Shown here one piece after another: positions 7,354-16,258 of a stretch of 38,255 nt of DNA (position 1 is its first letter; the number at the start of each line of letters is the position of its first letter). Source of the DNA: an uncultured Pelagibacteraceae bacterium (GTDB lineage: Bacteria > Pseudomonadota > Alphaproteobacteria > Pelagibacterales > Pelagibacteraceae); contig CACKIQ010000007.1 of the NCBI GenBank assembly GCA_902600245.1, positions 1-38,255 of the forward strand, given 5' to 3'. A program made the translations under genes and the position numbers. The notes under the pieces are model-generated. The model was not told the origin of the DNA. It made no database searches and was given only the letters and a program-made list of their open reading frames with translations.

Positions 7354-8844
7354 ATGAATACAAACCTTAAAATTTCAAATGTAACTAAAATATATCCTGG
7401 GTGTATTGCAAACGACGATGTTTCACTCGAGTTTAATAGTGGTAAAATTTATGCTCTTCTTGGAGAAAATGGTGCTGGAAAATCTACACTTGTTAAAATT
7501 CTCTCAGGTGTAGTCATTCCTGATGAAGGTAAAATTTATTTAAATAAAAATATTCTAAAACTTAATTCACCATCAGATGCAAAAAAAAATGACATTGGAA
7601 TGGTATTCCAGCATTTTAATCTTTTTGAAACTTTGTCTGTATTTGAAAACTTAATAATAGACTCAGATGAACAAAGAGAAAGTTTAAGAGAAAAAATAGA
7701 TACAATCATGAAAAAATACAATTTTTCAGTTGATCTTGATGTTCCTGTTCTCAATTTATCAGCAGGTCAAAAACAAAAAGTAGAAATAATAAGATGCCTA
7801 ATTAGAAGCCCAAAAGTTTTAATTATGGATGAACCCACATCGGTATTAACAGAGCAAGAAACCAGTGAATTATTCTTATCATTAAAAAAATTTTCAGAGG
7901 AAGGAATTTTAATTATTTATATAACCCATAAACTAAAGGAAGTTATGCAACTTTGTGATGAAGTTGCTGTGATGAGAAGAGGAAAATTGGTCTCTGTAAG
8001 CCAAATCGATAATGAAAATATAGAATCTCTTGCTAACAAAATGGTAGGTCAGGATTTAAAAACAATTAAGAAAAAAAAGGAAAATACTTCGTCGGAACAA
8101 TTAATTAAAATAACAAATCTTAATTTTACAAGTGAAGATCCTTTTGAAACAAACTTAGTTGATATTAATTTTTCTCTAAATCGAGGGGAATGTTTAGGAG
8201 TCGCCGGTATATCAGGAAATGGCCAAAGTGAATTATTTCAAGTGTTAAGTGGTGAAATTATATCAAATAAGAATTCCATAGAATTTAATAAAAATTTTAT
8301 TGGGGATTTAAATCCTCAAGAAAGAAGAGAATATTTAATGGCTTTTTCTCCAGAAGATAGGCTTGAACAAGCTGCTATTCCACAAATGGCAATTTTTGAA
8401 AATGTAGCTCTAAACAATTTTAAATCATCAAATTTTTTTAATAATGGATTAATAAATGAAAGCAAAATTAAAGAGCATTCAAAAAAAATAATTTCGGAAT
8501 TTAATGTAAACACTGACAATATAGATTTAAAAAGCCAATTTTTATCTGGAGGAAATTTACAAAAATTAATTATTGGAAGAGAATTAATAACATCTCCAGA
8601 TTTATTAATTTGTTTTAATCCTACATGGGGTTTAGACGTTGGAGCTATAAATTATATTCATGAAACATTAATTAAAATAAATGAACAAAATAAATCGATA
8701 ATATTAATATCAACAGACACTGATGAGTTGTTAAAATTAAGTGACAAAATTTCAGTAATCCACAGAGGAAGATTATCAAAAATAATGAATGCTGAGGATG
8801 TTACCTCTGAGAAACTTGGGATACTTATGGGAGGAGGAAATTGA
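7354..8844 (+). CDS. BMP-family ABC importer, double ATPase subunit
   Basis: Energises uptake of nucleosides or purine bases across the inner membrane. Two fused nucleotide-binding domains, 496 residues. The first has a perfect Walker A (GENGAGKST, 37-45), signature LSAGQKQ, Walker B VLIMDEPTS and the switch His in YITHK. The second has a degenerate Walker A (GISGNGQSE) and signature LSGGNLQKL, as is normal for sugar- and nucleoside-type double ATPases (RbsA, NupA/YufO). The GISGNGQSEL sequence and the neighbours favour the nucleoside/purine branch. Its TGA overlaps the TTG start of the next gene. Confidence 0.9.
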   Translation: MNTNLKISNVTKIYPGCIANDDVSLEFNSGKIYALLGENGAGKSTLVKILSGVVIPDEGKIYLNKNILKLNSPSDAKKNDIGMVFQHFNLFETLSVFENLIIDSDEQRESLREKIDTIMKKYNFSVDLDVPVLNLSAGQKQKVEIIRCLIRSPKVLIMDEPTSVLTEQETSELFLSLKKFSEEGILIIYITHKLKEVMQLCDEVAVMRRGKLVSVSQIDNENIESLANKMVGQDLKTIKKKKENTSSEQLIKITNLNFTSEDPFETNLVDINFSLNRGECLGVAGISGNGQSELFQVLSGEIISNKNSIEFNKNFIGDLNPQERREYLMAFSPEDRLEQAAIPQMAIFENVALNNFKSSNFFNNGLINESKIKEHSKKIISEFNVNTDNIDLKSQFLSGGNLQKLIIGRELITSPDLLICFNPTWGLDVGAINYIHETLIKINEQNKSIILISTDTDELLKLSDKISVIHRGRLSKIMNAEDVTSEKLGILMGGGN

Positions 8845-9905
8845 TTAAAATTGTAAAAAGAGATCAACCTTCAAAAGCTATATTTTTCTTTACACCTGTC
8901 CTAGCTATTTTTCTCACATTAATAGCGGGAGGTATAATATTTTATATTTTAGGTTTTAAACCATTTGAAGCCCTAAAATTTTTTTTTATAGTTCCAATTG
9001 CAGATAAATATGGTTTCAGTGAATTACTATTAAAAGCCACACCACTTTGTTTAATAGCGATTGGTTTATCTTTTTGTTTTAAAAGTAACAATTGGAATAT
9101 TGGAGCAGAAGGTCAATTAACTTTTGGGGCTATAGTTTCAGGAGGAGTTGCATTATTATTTTATGATCAAGAAGGTTTCTATATTCTACCAATAGTAATA
9201 TTAGCAGGCGCAATTGGTGGTATGATATATGCATCAATACCTGCAATATTAAAAACTTACTTCAATACTAATGAGATATTAGTAAGTCTTATGTTGGTAT
9301 ATGTTTCAAAATTAATTTTAGATTATCTTGTTGTAGGTCCTTGGAGTAATCCAGAAGGATTTAATTTTCCTGAAACTAGACAGTTCAGTGACTCTGCAAG
9401 ACTTCCTTTATTATTTGAAGGACTAAGAATTCACGCAGGAATATTTTTAGCATTAGCTGCAGTGGTTATTAGCTGGTTTGTTTTTTATAAAACATATTTG
9501 GGTTTCCAAATGAAAGTTTCAGGTTTTAGTTTAAAGACAGCAAAATATGCTGGCTACAAAGGTAAAAAAATGATTATCCTGGTTTTTTTAATAAGTGGAG
9601 CTTGTGCGGGTCTAGCAGGCGTAGGAGAAATAACTGGACCAATTGGACAGCTTCATAGAGAGGTATCTCCAGATTATGGATTTACTGCGATTATTGTTGC
9701 ATTTTTAGGTCGTTTACATCCTGTTGGAATAATTTTTGCATCTCTAGTTGTTGCAATAACTTATCTGGGTGCTGAAACGGCACAAATCTTTATGCAAATA
9801 CCAAAATATACAGGTCAGGTTTTTCAAGGGATGATTTTATTTTTTCTTCTTGCTTCTGACTATTTACTCTTTTTCAAATTTAAATTTATAGGTTCAAAAA
9901 AATGA
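8841..9905 (+). CDS. BMP-family ABC importer permease 1
   Basis: Inner-membrane permease of the nucleoside/purine-type importer, 354 residues with about eight to ten hydrophobic segments. The block NNWNIGAEGQLTFGAI and the later GEITGPIGQLHREVSPDYGFTAI are typical of YufP/NupB-like permeases. I accept a TTG start at 8841 because a very strong Shine-Dalgarno (GGGAGGAGGAAA) ends just before it and TTGA overlaps the preceding stop, so translation is probably coupled. It must pair with the second permease, whose start overlaps its stop (ATGA). Confidence 0.9.
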   Translation: MIKIVKRDQPSKAIFFFTPVLAIFLTLIAGGIIFYILGFKPFEALKFFFIVPIADKYGFSELLLKATPLCLIAIGLSFCFKSNNWNIGAEGQLTFGAIVSGGVALLFYDQEGFYILPIVILAGAIGGMIYASIPAILKTYFNTNEILVSLMLVYVSKLILDYLVVGPWSNPEGFNFPETRQFSDSARLPLLFEGLRIHAGIFLALAAVVISWFVFYKTYLGFQMKVSGFSLKTAKYAGYKGKKMIILVFLISGACAGLAGVGEITGPIGQLHREVSPDYGFTAIIVAFLGRLHPVGIIFASLVVAITYLGAETAQIFMQIPKYTGQVFQGMILFFLLASDYLLFFKFKFIGSKK

Positions 9906-10834
9906 TAGTAGATATAAATTTTGTTGGACTAATAGTTGCATCTATAATGGCTTCTGCAGTTCCTTTGATTTTGGCGTCTTGTGGTGAATTAATTACTGAA
10001 AGATCTGGGGTTCTAAACCTTGGTGTTGAAGGAATGATGATCATTGGAGCTATTTCAGGCTTTGCACTAATGACCGTTACTGGAAGTTTAATTATAGCAG
10101 TTTTTGGTGCAATGTTAGCTGGAGTTTTAATTTCAACAATTTTTGCATTTCTCACCCAAACATTAATTACAAATCATGTCGCTACTGGTTTAGCTCTCAC
10201 TATTTTTGGAATAGGAATTTCTGCAATGATTGGAAAAAACTTTGTGGGTATTCCTGGAAAAGAGTTTCCTGTTTTGTTTGAAGGTTTAAAAGATACAATA
10301 CCACTTTTAAGTCCAATATTATTTGGTCATTCAATAGTTTTTTATTTTGCTTTTGCCCTTCCCTTCATAACTAGCTACTTTTTAAAAAAAACAAAAATTG
10401 GATTAATTGTTAGAGCTGTAGGAGACTCGCCTGAGGCCGCCTCTAATCAAGGAATAAATGTAAGGTTTGTGCGTTATGCTTGTATACTTTATGGAGGCGC
10501 AATGTGTGGTCTTGCAGGGGCATATTTGTCAATGATTTATACTCCGCAGTGGATTGAAAATATGACAGGTGGTAGGGGCTGGATTGCACTTGCTCTGGTG
10601 GTTTTCTCAACATGGAACCCTATTAAAATTTTAATCGGTGCGATTATATTTGGTGGATTGACCATTATTCAATTTCATATGCAAGCAATTGGAGTAAGAA
10701 TTCCTGTGCAATTTTTAACGGCCCTGCCTTACATAGTAACAATAATAGTTTTAGTTGTAATTTCTCGTGATAGTAGAAAAATAAGACTAAGTACTCCTAG
10801 TTCCTTGGGGAAATCTTTTCATAAAGACAATTAA
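9902..10834 (+). CDS. BMP-family ABC importer permease 2
   Basis: Second inner-membrane permease, 310 residues, almost entirely hydrophobic with about eight to nine membrane segments. ERSGVLNLGVEGMMIIGA near residues 30-47 is the hallmark of the YufQ/NupC-like branch, and RAVGDSPEAASNQGINV is the loop that contacts the ATPase. ATGA overlap with permease 1 indicates coupled translation. It is followed by a 77-base A/T-rich gap before the binding protein, which may hold an extra promoter since binding proteins are usually made in excess. Confidence 0.9.
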   Translation: MIVDINFVGLIVASIMASAVPLILASCGELITERSGVLNLGVEGMMIIGAISGFALMTVTGSLIIAVFGAMLAGVLISTIFAFLTQTLITNHVATGLALTIFGIGISAMIGKNFVGIPGKEFPVLFEGLKDTIPLLSPILFGHSIVFYFAFALPFITSYFLKKTKIGLIVRAVGDSPEAASNQGINVRFVRYACILYGGAMCGLAGAYLSMIYTPQWIENMTGGRGWIALALVVFSTWNPIKILIGAIIFGGLTIIQFHMQAIGVRIPVQFLTALPYIVTIIVLVVISRDSRKIRLSTPSSLGKSFHKDN

Positions 10835-10911
10835 TTTTAAAATAATCATTTTTTTTTAGATAATTTAATTTAAATTTAATTAATTAAAAAATCAAAAGGG
10901 GAAATAAATTT

Positions 10912-11982
10912 ATGCATAAATTTTTAATTCGTTCTTTCGTCTCTTCTTTAGTTTTATTATTTACATTAACTGTAGCTGCAGTTGCAAAAGATGTAAAAGC
11001 AGCATTTGTTTATATTGGTCCAACTGGTGACCATGGATGGACATATCAGCATGATGTAGGTAGAAAAGCTGTTGAAGCTGCCGGATTTAAAACAACATAC
11101 GTGGAAGGTGTTCCAGAAAGTGCTGATGCTGAAAGGGTTCTTAGACAATTAGCTAATTCTGGTCATGACATTATCTTTACAACTAGCTTTGGATATATGA
11201 ACCCTACTAACAAAGTTGCAAAAGAGTTTCCAAATGTAAAATTTGAACATGCTACTGGATATAAAAGAGAGCATCCAAATGTTGCAACTTACGCAGCTAG
11301 ATTTTATGAAGGCAGAACTATTTTGGGAACAATTGCTGGAACTATGACTAAATCTAATGTAATTGGATATGTTGCATCTTTTCCAATACCTGAAGTAATA
11401 AGAGGTATCAATTCATTTACTTTAGCAGCTCAAAAAGTTAACCCAAATATTAAAACTAAAATTGTTTGGGCTTTCACTTGGTACGATCCAGGTAAAGAAG
11501 CAGAAGCAGCAAAAGCTTTAATTGATCAAGGTGCTGATGTAATTGCTCAACATACAGATAGTACAGCTATTGTTCAAATGGCTGAAAAAGCAGGAGTATA
11601 TGCTTTTGGACAAGCGAGTGATATGGATAAGTTTGCACCAAAGGCTGTATTAACTTCAGTTGAGAATAACTGGGGACCATATTATGTCGATAGAGTTAAA
11701 GCTGTTGCAAATGGTACATGGAGTCAAAAAGATACATGGCACGGTATAGGTGATGGTATGGTAGTAATCTCAGGTTTAGACTCTCAAATGCCTAGTGATC
11801 TACAAGCAAAAGTTAAAAAACTTCAGGCAGATTTAGCATCTGGTAAAGTTCATTCTTTCACTGGACCAATTTATGACCAAAAAGGTAATTTAATGGTAGC
11901 AGAAGGGAAAACTGCAGATGATGGTATGCTAGCAGGTATGATGACTTATGTTAAAGGTGTTGAAGGAGATATACCGAAGTAA
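10912..11982 (+). CDS. BMP-family periplasmic binding protein (purine/nucleoside)
   Basis: Captures the substrate in the periplasm for the adjacent importer. 356 residues with a signal peptide (hydrophobic core at residues 8-22, cleavage near AVA-KD). The signal has no lipobox Cys, so this is a soluble binding protein and not a lipoprotein like TmpC or PnrA. GPTGDHGWTYQHDVGR (residues 36-51) and FEHATGY are typical of the BMP/Med family. A good Shine-Dalgarno (AAGGGGAA) precedes the ATG, and a strong terminator follows. The next-door purine catabolism operons make purine bases or nucleosides the most likely ligand, but this is inference from context. Confidence 0.9.
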   Translation: MHKFLIRSFVSSLVLLFTLTVAAVAKDVKAAFVYIGPTGDHGWTYQHDVGRKAVEAAGFKTTYVEGVPESADAERVLRQLANSGHDIIFTTSFGYMNPTNKVAKEFPNVKFEHATGYKREHPNVATYAARFYEGRTILGTIAGTMTKSNVIGYVASFPIPEVIRGINSFTLAAQKVNPNIKTKIVWAFTWYDPGKEAEAAKALIDQGADVIAQHTDSTAIVQMAEKAGVYAFGQASDMDKFAPKAVLTSVENNWGPYYVDRVKAVANGTWSQKDTWHGIGDGMVVISGLDSQMPSDLQAKVKKLQADLASGKVHSFTGPIYDQKGNLMVAEGKTADDGMLAGMMTYVKGVEGDIPK

Positions 11983-12004
11983 GCTCTTTAATTTATAATA
12001 ATTT

Positions 12005-12034
12005 AAAAGGCCGGTTTTTTAACTGGCCTTTTTT
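12005..12034 (+). terminator. Rho-independent terminator of the importer operon
   Basis: A 10-base stem (AAGGCCGGTT with AACTGGCCTT, one G-T pair) closes a TTTT loop and runs into TTTTTT on the plus strand. Flanking AAAA on the left makes it usable from the minus strand too, which fits its place between the plus-strand importer operon and the end of the minus-strand purine operon. Confidence 0.9.
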
Positions 12035-12557
12035 ATATTTGATGTTTTTTTTTAATTTCTTCAATTCTTAATTCTTCATAAATTTCGAAGGGCTGCACAA
12101 TCCAAGGATTACCAGGAAGTTTTTTCGCACAAAAATCTGGCTCAAATGTTGATTTCTTTTTTTTAAACAACGTAGCAGTTTTAATATCTTCTATTTTATC
12201 CTTTATTGGTTCATATTTTTTTAACCAATCTATACTTTTATTGAAAGTTATTCCTGTATCAGATAAATCATCACATAAAAGTATTTTCCCACCCATATTA
12301 GGTGCTATAGAACTCATTTCCCTTGAAAAAACAATGTCACCTTGCTCATCTTCCACTCCTGTACCACTATAAGACTCAACAGCAAGATATGCACATTTTA
12401 ATTTAAATATTCTGCTTAATACATCTATCATCGGTGCTGCCCCACGCATGATGCCAATCAGTATTGTTGGTTTATATCCACTTTCATCGATTTGGATTGC
12501 TAACTTCTCAACAGTCTTGTTGTACTCATCCCAGCTGACTATCATTTTTTCAGTCAT
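12033..12557 (-). CDS. Purine phosphoribosyltransferase (xanthine/guanine type)
   Basis: Converts a purine base and PRPP to the nucleotide in the cytoplasm. The 174-residue protein has the PRPP-binding motif KILLCDDLSDTGIT near residues 91-104, the early loop GIMRGAAPM near residues 35-43, and VESYSG near 59-64. This combination and the length resemble bacterial Gpt-like xanthine/guanine enzymes. It is the last gene of the minus purine operon, 17 bases after puuD, so it can divert guanine or xanthine back to GMP or XMP before they are oxidised. Exact base preference (xanthine, guanine, hypoxanthine) is not readable. Confidence 0.83.
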   Translation of the reverse strand: MTEKMIVSWDEYNKTVEKLAIQIDESGYKPTILIGIMRGAAPMIDVLSRIFKLKCAYLAVESYSGTGVEDEQGDIVFSREMSSIAPNMGGKILLCDDLSDTGITFNKSIDWLKKYEPIKDKIEDIKTATLFKKKKSTFEPDFCAKKLPGNPWIVQPFEIYEELRIEEIKKKHQI

Positions 12558-12574
12558 AATCTTTTAATATCTAT

Positions 12575-13483
12575 TTATTTAAATAATAAAACTAAAACTG
12601 CAAGAACGATAAGTGCAATTATTGAAGATATTAAAATATACAACCTATGAATGTTTCTTCCTCTTAAATTAAAATAATGTCGTGCTACTCCAGTAATAAC
12701 TGCTAATGCGCATAATATTAACCAATTGTATTGATGATAAACAAGAAAACTTGAGTGTCCAGAAAGCATTATAAACAATACTAAAAAAGTGGAATAATTG
12801 TTATGAATTGATCTCTGTTTAGCTGCTTGAGATAGACTCATATCAAATTTTTCACCTCTTTCACTACTGCTGATGATGTTCATTTGATTGGGTATAATTA
12901 CTGTAAAAACATTTCCAAACATATTGGTTCCTATAATTAATCCAACACTTAAAATTGCAAATTTTGGTCCAAATAATTTTGTTAAACCAAAAGAAACAGC
13001 TGCTAATAAAATAATAGATGTAGATATAAATAATACATTATTTTCAATCAATTTTGATTTGCATAATAGATCATATATAAACCAAAAAATAATTAATGAT
13101 AAAAGCGAAATAATAATAGCATAACTAGGTGGCATTAACAGGACACGTTTATCAACCATTAATACACCAGCGTTATAATAATAAATTACGACTAATAGCA
13201 ACATTCCTGTTACAAAAGTAAGGTAACTTTGCCATTTAAAAATTACTAATCTATTTAAATAATCCTGCGGTGGCGAGGTTTTTAACCTCGAAAGTTTATA
13301 AAAAAAACCAGAATGCATCAGATATCCCTCTCCATCTACATCATCACTAGTTATATTTTTATTTAAATTATTGTCTAAGTAATTAAATAAAAAACTGTTA
13401 CCTACCCATAATATTGCAAATACTACATGGCCCCATCTTAGAATAACTTCTAACCATTTAATTGTATAAGGTAAAAATTCCAT
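12575..13483 (-). CDS. puuD: PuuD-type membrane urate oxidase lacking its cytochrome c domain
   Basis: Integral-membrane urate oxidase (urate to 5-hydroxyisourate) of the PuuD family. The 302 residues hold about eight membrane helices (near 14-34, 84-103, 117-140, 149-169, 174-198, 231-250, 253-272, 281-301). Family hallmarks are RWGHVVFAILWVGNSF (16-31) and SIHNNYSTFLVLF (225-237), with His19, His227 and His243 as possible haem or metal ligands. Known PuuD proteins continue into a C-terminal cytochrome c domain; here the protein stops right after helix 8 and there is no CxxCH. A free cytochrome c is encoded at 20967-21290. ATGA overlap with guaD suggests coupled translation. Its position between xdh/guaD and uraH fits the urate step. 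No soluble uricase is visible. Confidence 0.85.
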   Translation of the reverse strand: MEFLPYTIKWLEVILRWGHVVFAILWVGNSFLFNYLDNNLNKNITSDDVDGEGYLMHSGFFYKLSRLKTSPPQDYLNRLVIFKWQSYLTFVTGMLLLVVIYYYNAGVLMVDKRVLLMPPSYAIIISLLSLIIFWFIYDLLCKSKLIENNVLFISTSIILLAAVSFGLTKLFGPKFAILSVGLIIGTNMFGNVFTVIIPNQMNIISSSERGEKFDMSLSQAAKQRSIHNNYSTFLVLFIMLSGHSSFLVYHQYNWLILCALAVITGVARHYFNLRGRNIHRLYILISSIIALIVLAVLVLLFK

Positions 13484-13953
13484 CAGTATTTTATTTTATC
13501 TACTTTTTTATCCCAAATTTCAAAAGCTTTTAAAGCTTCTTCTCTAAGCATTTGTACCATTTTAATTTTTCTATCATCAATTTTTTTTGGAATTTCTGTA
13601 TAAATAAAAGAGTCATCAAAATCTATATTTTTTGCATCTTCTCGAGTATTTGCATAATATATTTTACCTAATCTTGACCAATAAATTGCTGAAAGACACA
13701 TCGGGCAAGGTTCACAAGATGTATAAATCTCGCATCCAGATAGATCAAAAGTATTTAAATTTTTACAAGCTTCTCGAATTGCTACTATTTCTCCATGGGC
13801 AGTTGGATCATTTGTGGAAGTAACTTTGTTAGAACCCTCTGCAATAATCTTTTGATCCTTAACTATAACACTTCCAAAGGGACCACCTATAGTATTCGCA
13901 CTTTTTATTGAAAGTTCAATGGCTTTTGCCATAAATTTTTTTTTATCTTCCAT
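13483..13953 (-). CDS. guaD: Guanine deaminase, CDA-fold (Bacillus GuaD type)
   Basis: Deaminates guanine to xanthine in the cytoplasm. 156 residues, the same length as Bacillus subtilis GuaD. GGPFGSVIVKD, TAHGEIVAIREACK, TSCEPCPMCLSAIYW and FDDSFIY occur in the same order as in that enzyme. Zinc ligands are His53, Cys83 and Cys86, and Glu55 is the proton shuttle. The FDDSFIY segment, not found in tRNA adenosine deaminase TadA, supports guanine as substrate. It overlaps xdhB upstream by 11 bases and puuD downstream by 4, placing it firmly inside the purine operon and just before xanthine oxidation. Confidence 0.9.
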   Translation of the reverse strand: MEDKKKFMAKAIELSIKSANTIGGPFGSVIVKDQKIIAEGSNKVTSTNDPTAHGEIVAIREACKNLNTFDLSGCEIYTSCEPCPMCLSAIYWSRLGKIYYANTREDAKNIDFDDSFIYTEIPKKIDDRKIKMVQMLREEALKAFEIWDKKVDKIKY

Positions 13954-16258
13954 TTTTTTTTTTTATTTTATTTTTAATTTTGTTAATACTCATTAAAATT
14001 CTTTCAGGTGTTGCTGGCGCATTAAGTTCTGGTGCAAACTGATAATTGCCAACTGAAGCAACTGCATCTTTAATTGCGTAAAAAACGCTCATAGCTAACA
14101 TTAGAGGAGGTTCACCTGTTGTCTTTGCTTTATTAACAACTTTTTCTTTATTTATTCCATCTTTAAAAATTTCTACATTAAATTTTTTTGGAATATCACT
14201 TACAGCAGGAATTTTATAAGTTGATGGAGAGAAAGTTGTAATCTGACCATTTGATTTCCAATTTAGCTCTTCAATAGTTAACCAACCTTGTCCTTGAACA
14301 AAACCCCCTTCGATCTGACCTAATTCAAGTGCAGGATTTATTGGTTTCCCTGCATCATGCAAAATATCAACTCTTTCTAGGATATTTTCACCTGTCAGTG
14401 TATCTATAGTTACTTCTGAAACAGCTGCACCATAACAAAAATAATAAAATGGTCTTCCTCTAAATTTTTTTTTATCAAAGTTTATTTTTGGCGTTGAATA
14501 AAAACCTGAGGATGAAAGAGAAATTCTATTTAAATATGCTTCTTGAATAATACTTTTAAATTCAAATTGTCTGTTTCCAAATATTATATATTGATCCTTA
14601 TAAATTGCTTCTTGATTGTAAATCTTATATTTTTTTTTAATAAATTTTTCTAAATTTAATTTAATTTTTGCTACCGCATTTAATGCTGCAGCACCATTAA
14701 GGTCTGTGGTTGAAGATGCAGCGCTAGCAGAAGTATTTGGAACCTTAGCTGTATTTGTTGATGAAATATGTACTAAATTATATGGTAATCCCAAGGAATT
14801 GGCCACTAGTTGAGCTATTTTTGTATGAGTCCCTTGACCCATTTCTATACCACCATGGTTCAAGTACACACTTCCATCTGTATAAATATGCACTAAAGCA
14901 CCAGCTTGATTTAAATGAATTGTTGTAAATGAAATCCCAAATTTTACTGGTGTAATGGCTATACCCTTCTTTTTAAATTGATTTTTTTCATTGAATTTTT
15001 TTATCTCTGAATATCTTTTTTTATAATTAGATTTATTTTCTAAATTTTTAAATATTTCATTAATCACATTGTCTTCAATAGTCATTCCATAATGAGTTAT
15101 ATTTTTTTTATCTTTTTGATAAAAATTTTTCTTTCGAACTTGAATTGGATCTTTTTTTAAATACCTTGAAATATTATCAATAACATTTTCTATAGCCATC
15201 ATTCCTTGATTTCCACCAAAGCCTCTAAATGCAGTTGAAGTTGCAATATTTGTCTTGCATAAATTATTTGTTACCTCGATATCTGATATGTAATACGCAT
15301 TGTCTATATGAAGAAGAGCTCTTTCATTTATTGCTGCTGATAAATCTGGCGACATTCCACAATTTGATGATAAGTTAATTTTTAATCCTTCAATAATTCC
15401 TTCATCATTAAATCCAACTTCGTATTCAGATAAAAATTCATGCCTTTTACCAGTCAAAATTATATCATCATCTCTATCTAGTCTTAATTTCACAGGCTGA
15501 CCTGTTTTTTTTGCCAACAACGCACAAATACATGCAGTCATAAAATTTGTCTCTTTCCCTCCAAATCCACCTCCAATTCTTCTTACTTCAACATTTATAG
15601 AATTACTTTTCTGATTAAACATTTTTGCAATTAATTGTTGTGTCTCAGAAGGATGTTGTGTTGAACTGTAAACTAAAAAATTATCATCTTCTTTAGGTAT
15701 AACAAACGCTGCCTGACCCTCTAAATAAAAGTGTTCTTGACTTCCAGTTGTAAAGTTTCCTTTCAAATTATATTTTGAATTTTTAATTTTCTTAGAAGGG
15801 TTTCCTTTTTTAATTTTTCTAGGCTTAAATAAAAACTGTTTTTTGTTTAAAGCATCTTTTATTGTGATAACTGGTTTTAAATCTTTATAAGTGATTTTTG
15901 CTTTTAATACTGCTTTTCTTGCAAGTTCAATAGTTGTGGCAGCTACAGCAAACAATGGTTGACCAAAAAACTCAACTTTTTTATCTGGAAATATTGGATC
16001 ACCATCAAAAACAGGGCCTACATCGTTCCTTCCTGAAATATCACTTTGAGTGACTACTGATATGACCCCTTCACTTTTTTTTACATCGCTTAAGTCTATT
16101 TTTTTGATTATTGCATGAGCTTTTTTACTTAAACCAATAGCACCATAAATTGTATTTTTTGGTTCATTAATGTCGTCGGTGTATTCAGCGAATCCACTTA
16201 CATGCTTATAAGCACTATCATGTGGTCTTACATCATTAATATAGTTCTCTTTGCTCAT
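13943..16258 (-). CDS. xdhB: Xanthine dehydrogenase, molybdopterin subunit
   Basis: Large subunit that oxidises hypoxanthine and xanthine to urate at a molybdenum centre. 771 residues, normal for XdhB. GGGFGGKE (229-236), AFRGFGGNQG (343-352) and GEPPLML (715-721) are present, so the three active-site residues known from bovine enzyme (Glu802, Arg880, Glu1261) have counterparts in Glu236, Arg345 and Glu716. EGGFVQGQGW, a cofactor-binding motif, is also intact. Its start abuts the xdhA stop. No XdhC insertion factor gene lies in the window. The Arg supports a purine substrate over an aldehyde. Confidence 0.95.
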   Translation of the reverse strand: MSKENYINDVRPHDSAYKHVSGFAEYTDDINEPKNTIYGAIGLSKKAHAIIKKIDLSDVKKSEGVISVVTQSDISGRNDVGPVFDGDPIFPDKKVEFFGQPLFAVAATTIELARKAVLKAKITYKDLKPVITIKDALNKKQFLFKPRKIKKGNPSKKIKNSKYNLKGNFTTGSQEHFYLEGQAAFVIPKEDDNFLVYSSTQHPSETQQLIAKMFNQKSNSINVEVRRIGGGFGGKETNFMTACICALLAKKTGQPVKLRLDRDDDIILTGKRHEFLSEYEVGFNDEGIIEGLKINLSSNCGMSPDLSAAINERALLHIDNAYYISDIEVTNNLCKTNIATSTAFRGFGGNQGMMAIENVIDNISRYLKKDPIQVRKKNFYQKDKKNITHYGMTIEDNVINEIFKNLENKSNYKKRYSEIKKFNEKNQFKKKGIAITPVKFGISFTTIHLNQAGALVHIYTDGSVYLNHGGIEMGQGTHTKIAQLVANSLGLPYNLVHISSTNTAKVPNTSASAASSTTDLNGAAALNAVAKIKLNLEKFIKKKYKIYNQEAIYKDQYIIFGNRQFEFKSIIQEAYLNRISLSSSGFYSTPKINFDKKKFRGRPFYYFCYGAAVSEVTIDTLTGENILERVDILHDAGKPINPALELGQIEGGFVQGQGWLTIEELNWKSNGQITTFSPSTYKIPAVSDIPKKFNVEIFKDGINKEKVVNKAKTTGEPPLMLAMSVFYAIKDAVASVGNYQFAPELNAPATPERILMSINKIKNKIKKKNGR

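Noticed and set aside
10835..10911. Purine riboswitch before the binding-protein gene
   Set aside because: The gap is low-complexity A/T sequence without the three-stem purine aptamer pattern.
12888..13124. Open frame on the plus strand inside puuD
   Set aside because: The minus-strand product is a clear PuuD protein; the plus frame has no start signal and no recognisable protein.
13483..13953. tRNA adenosine deaminase TadA as identity of the 156-residue deaminase
   Set aside because: The FDDSFIY segment, length and operon match guanine deaminase GuaD.
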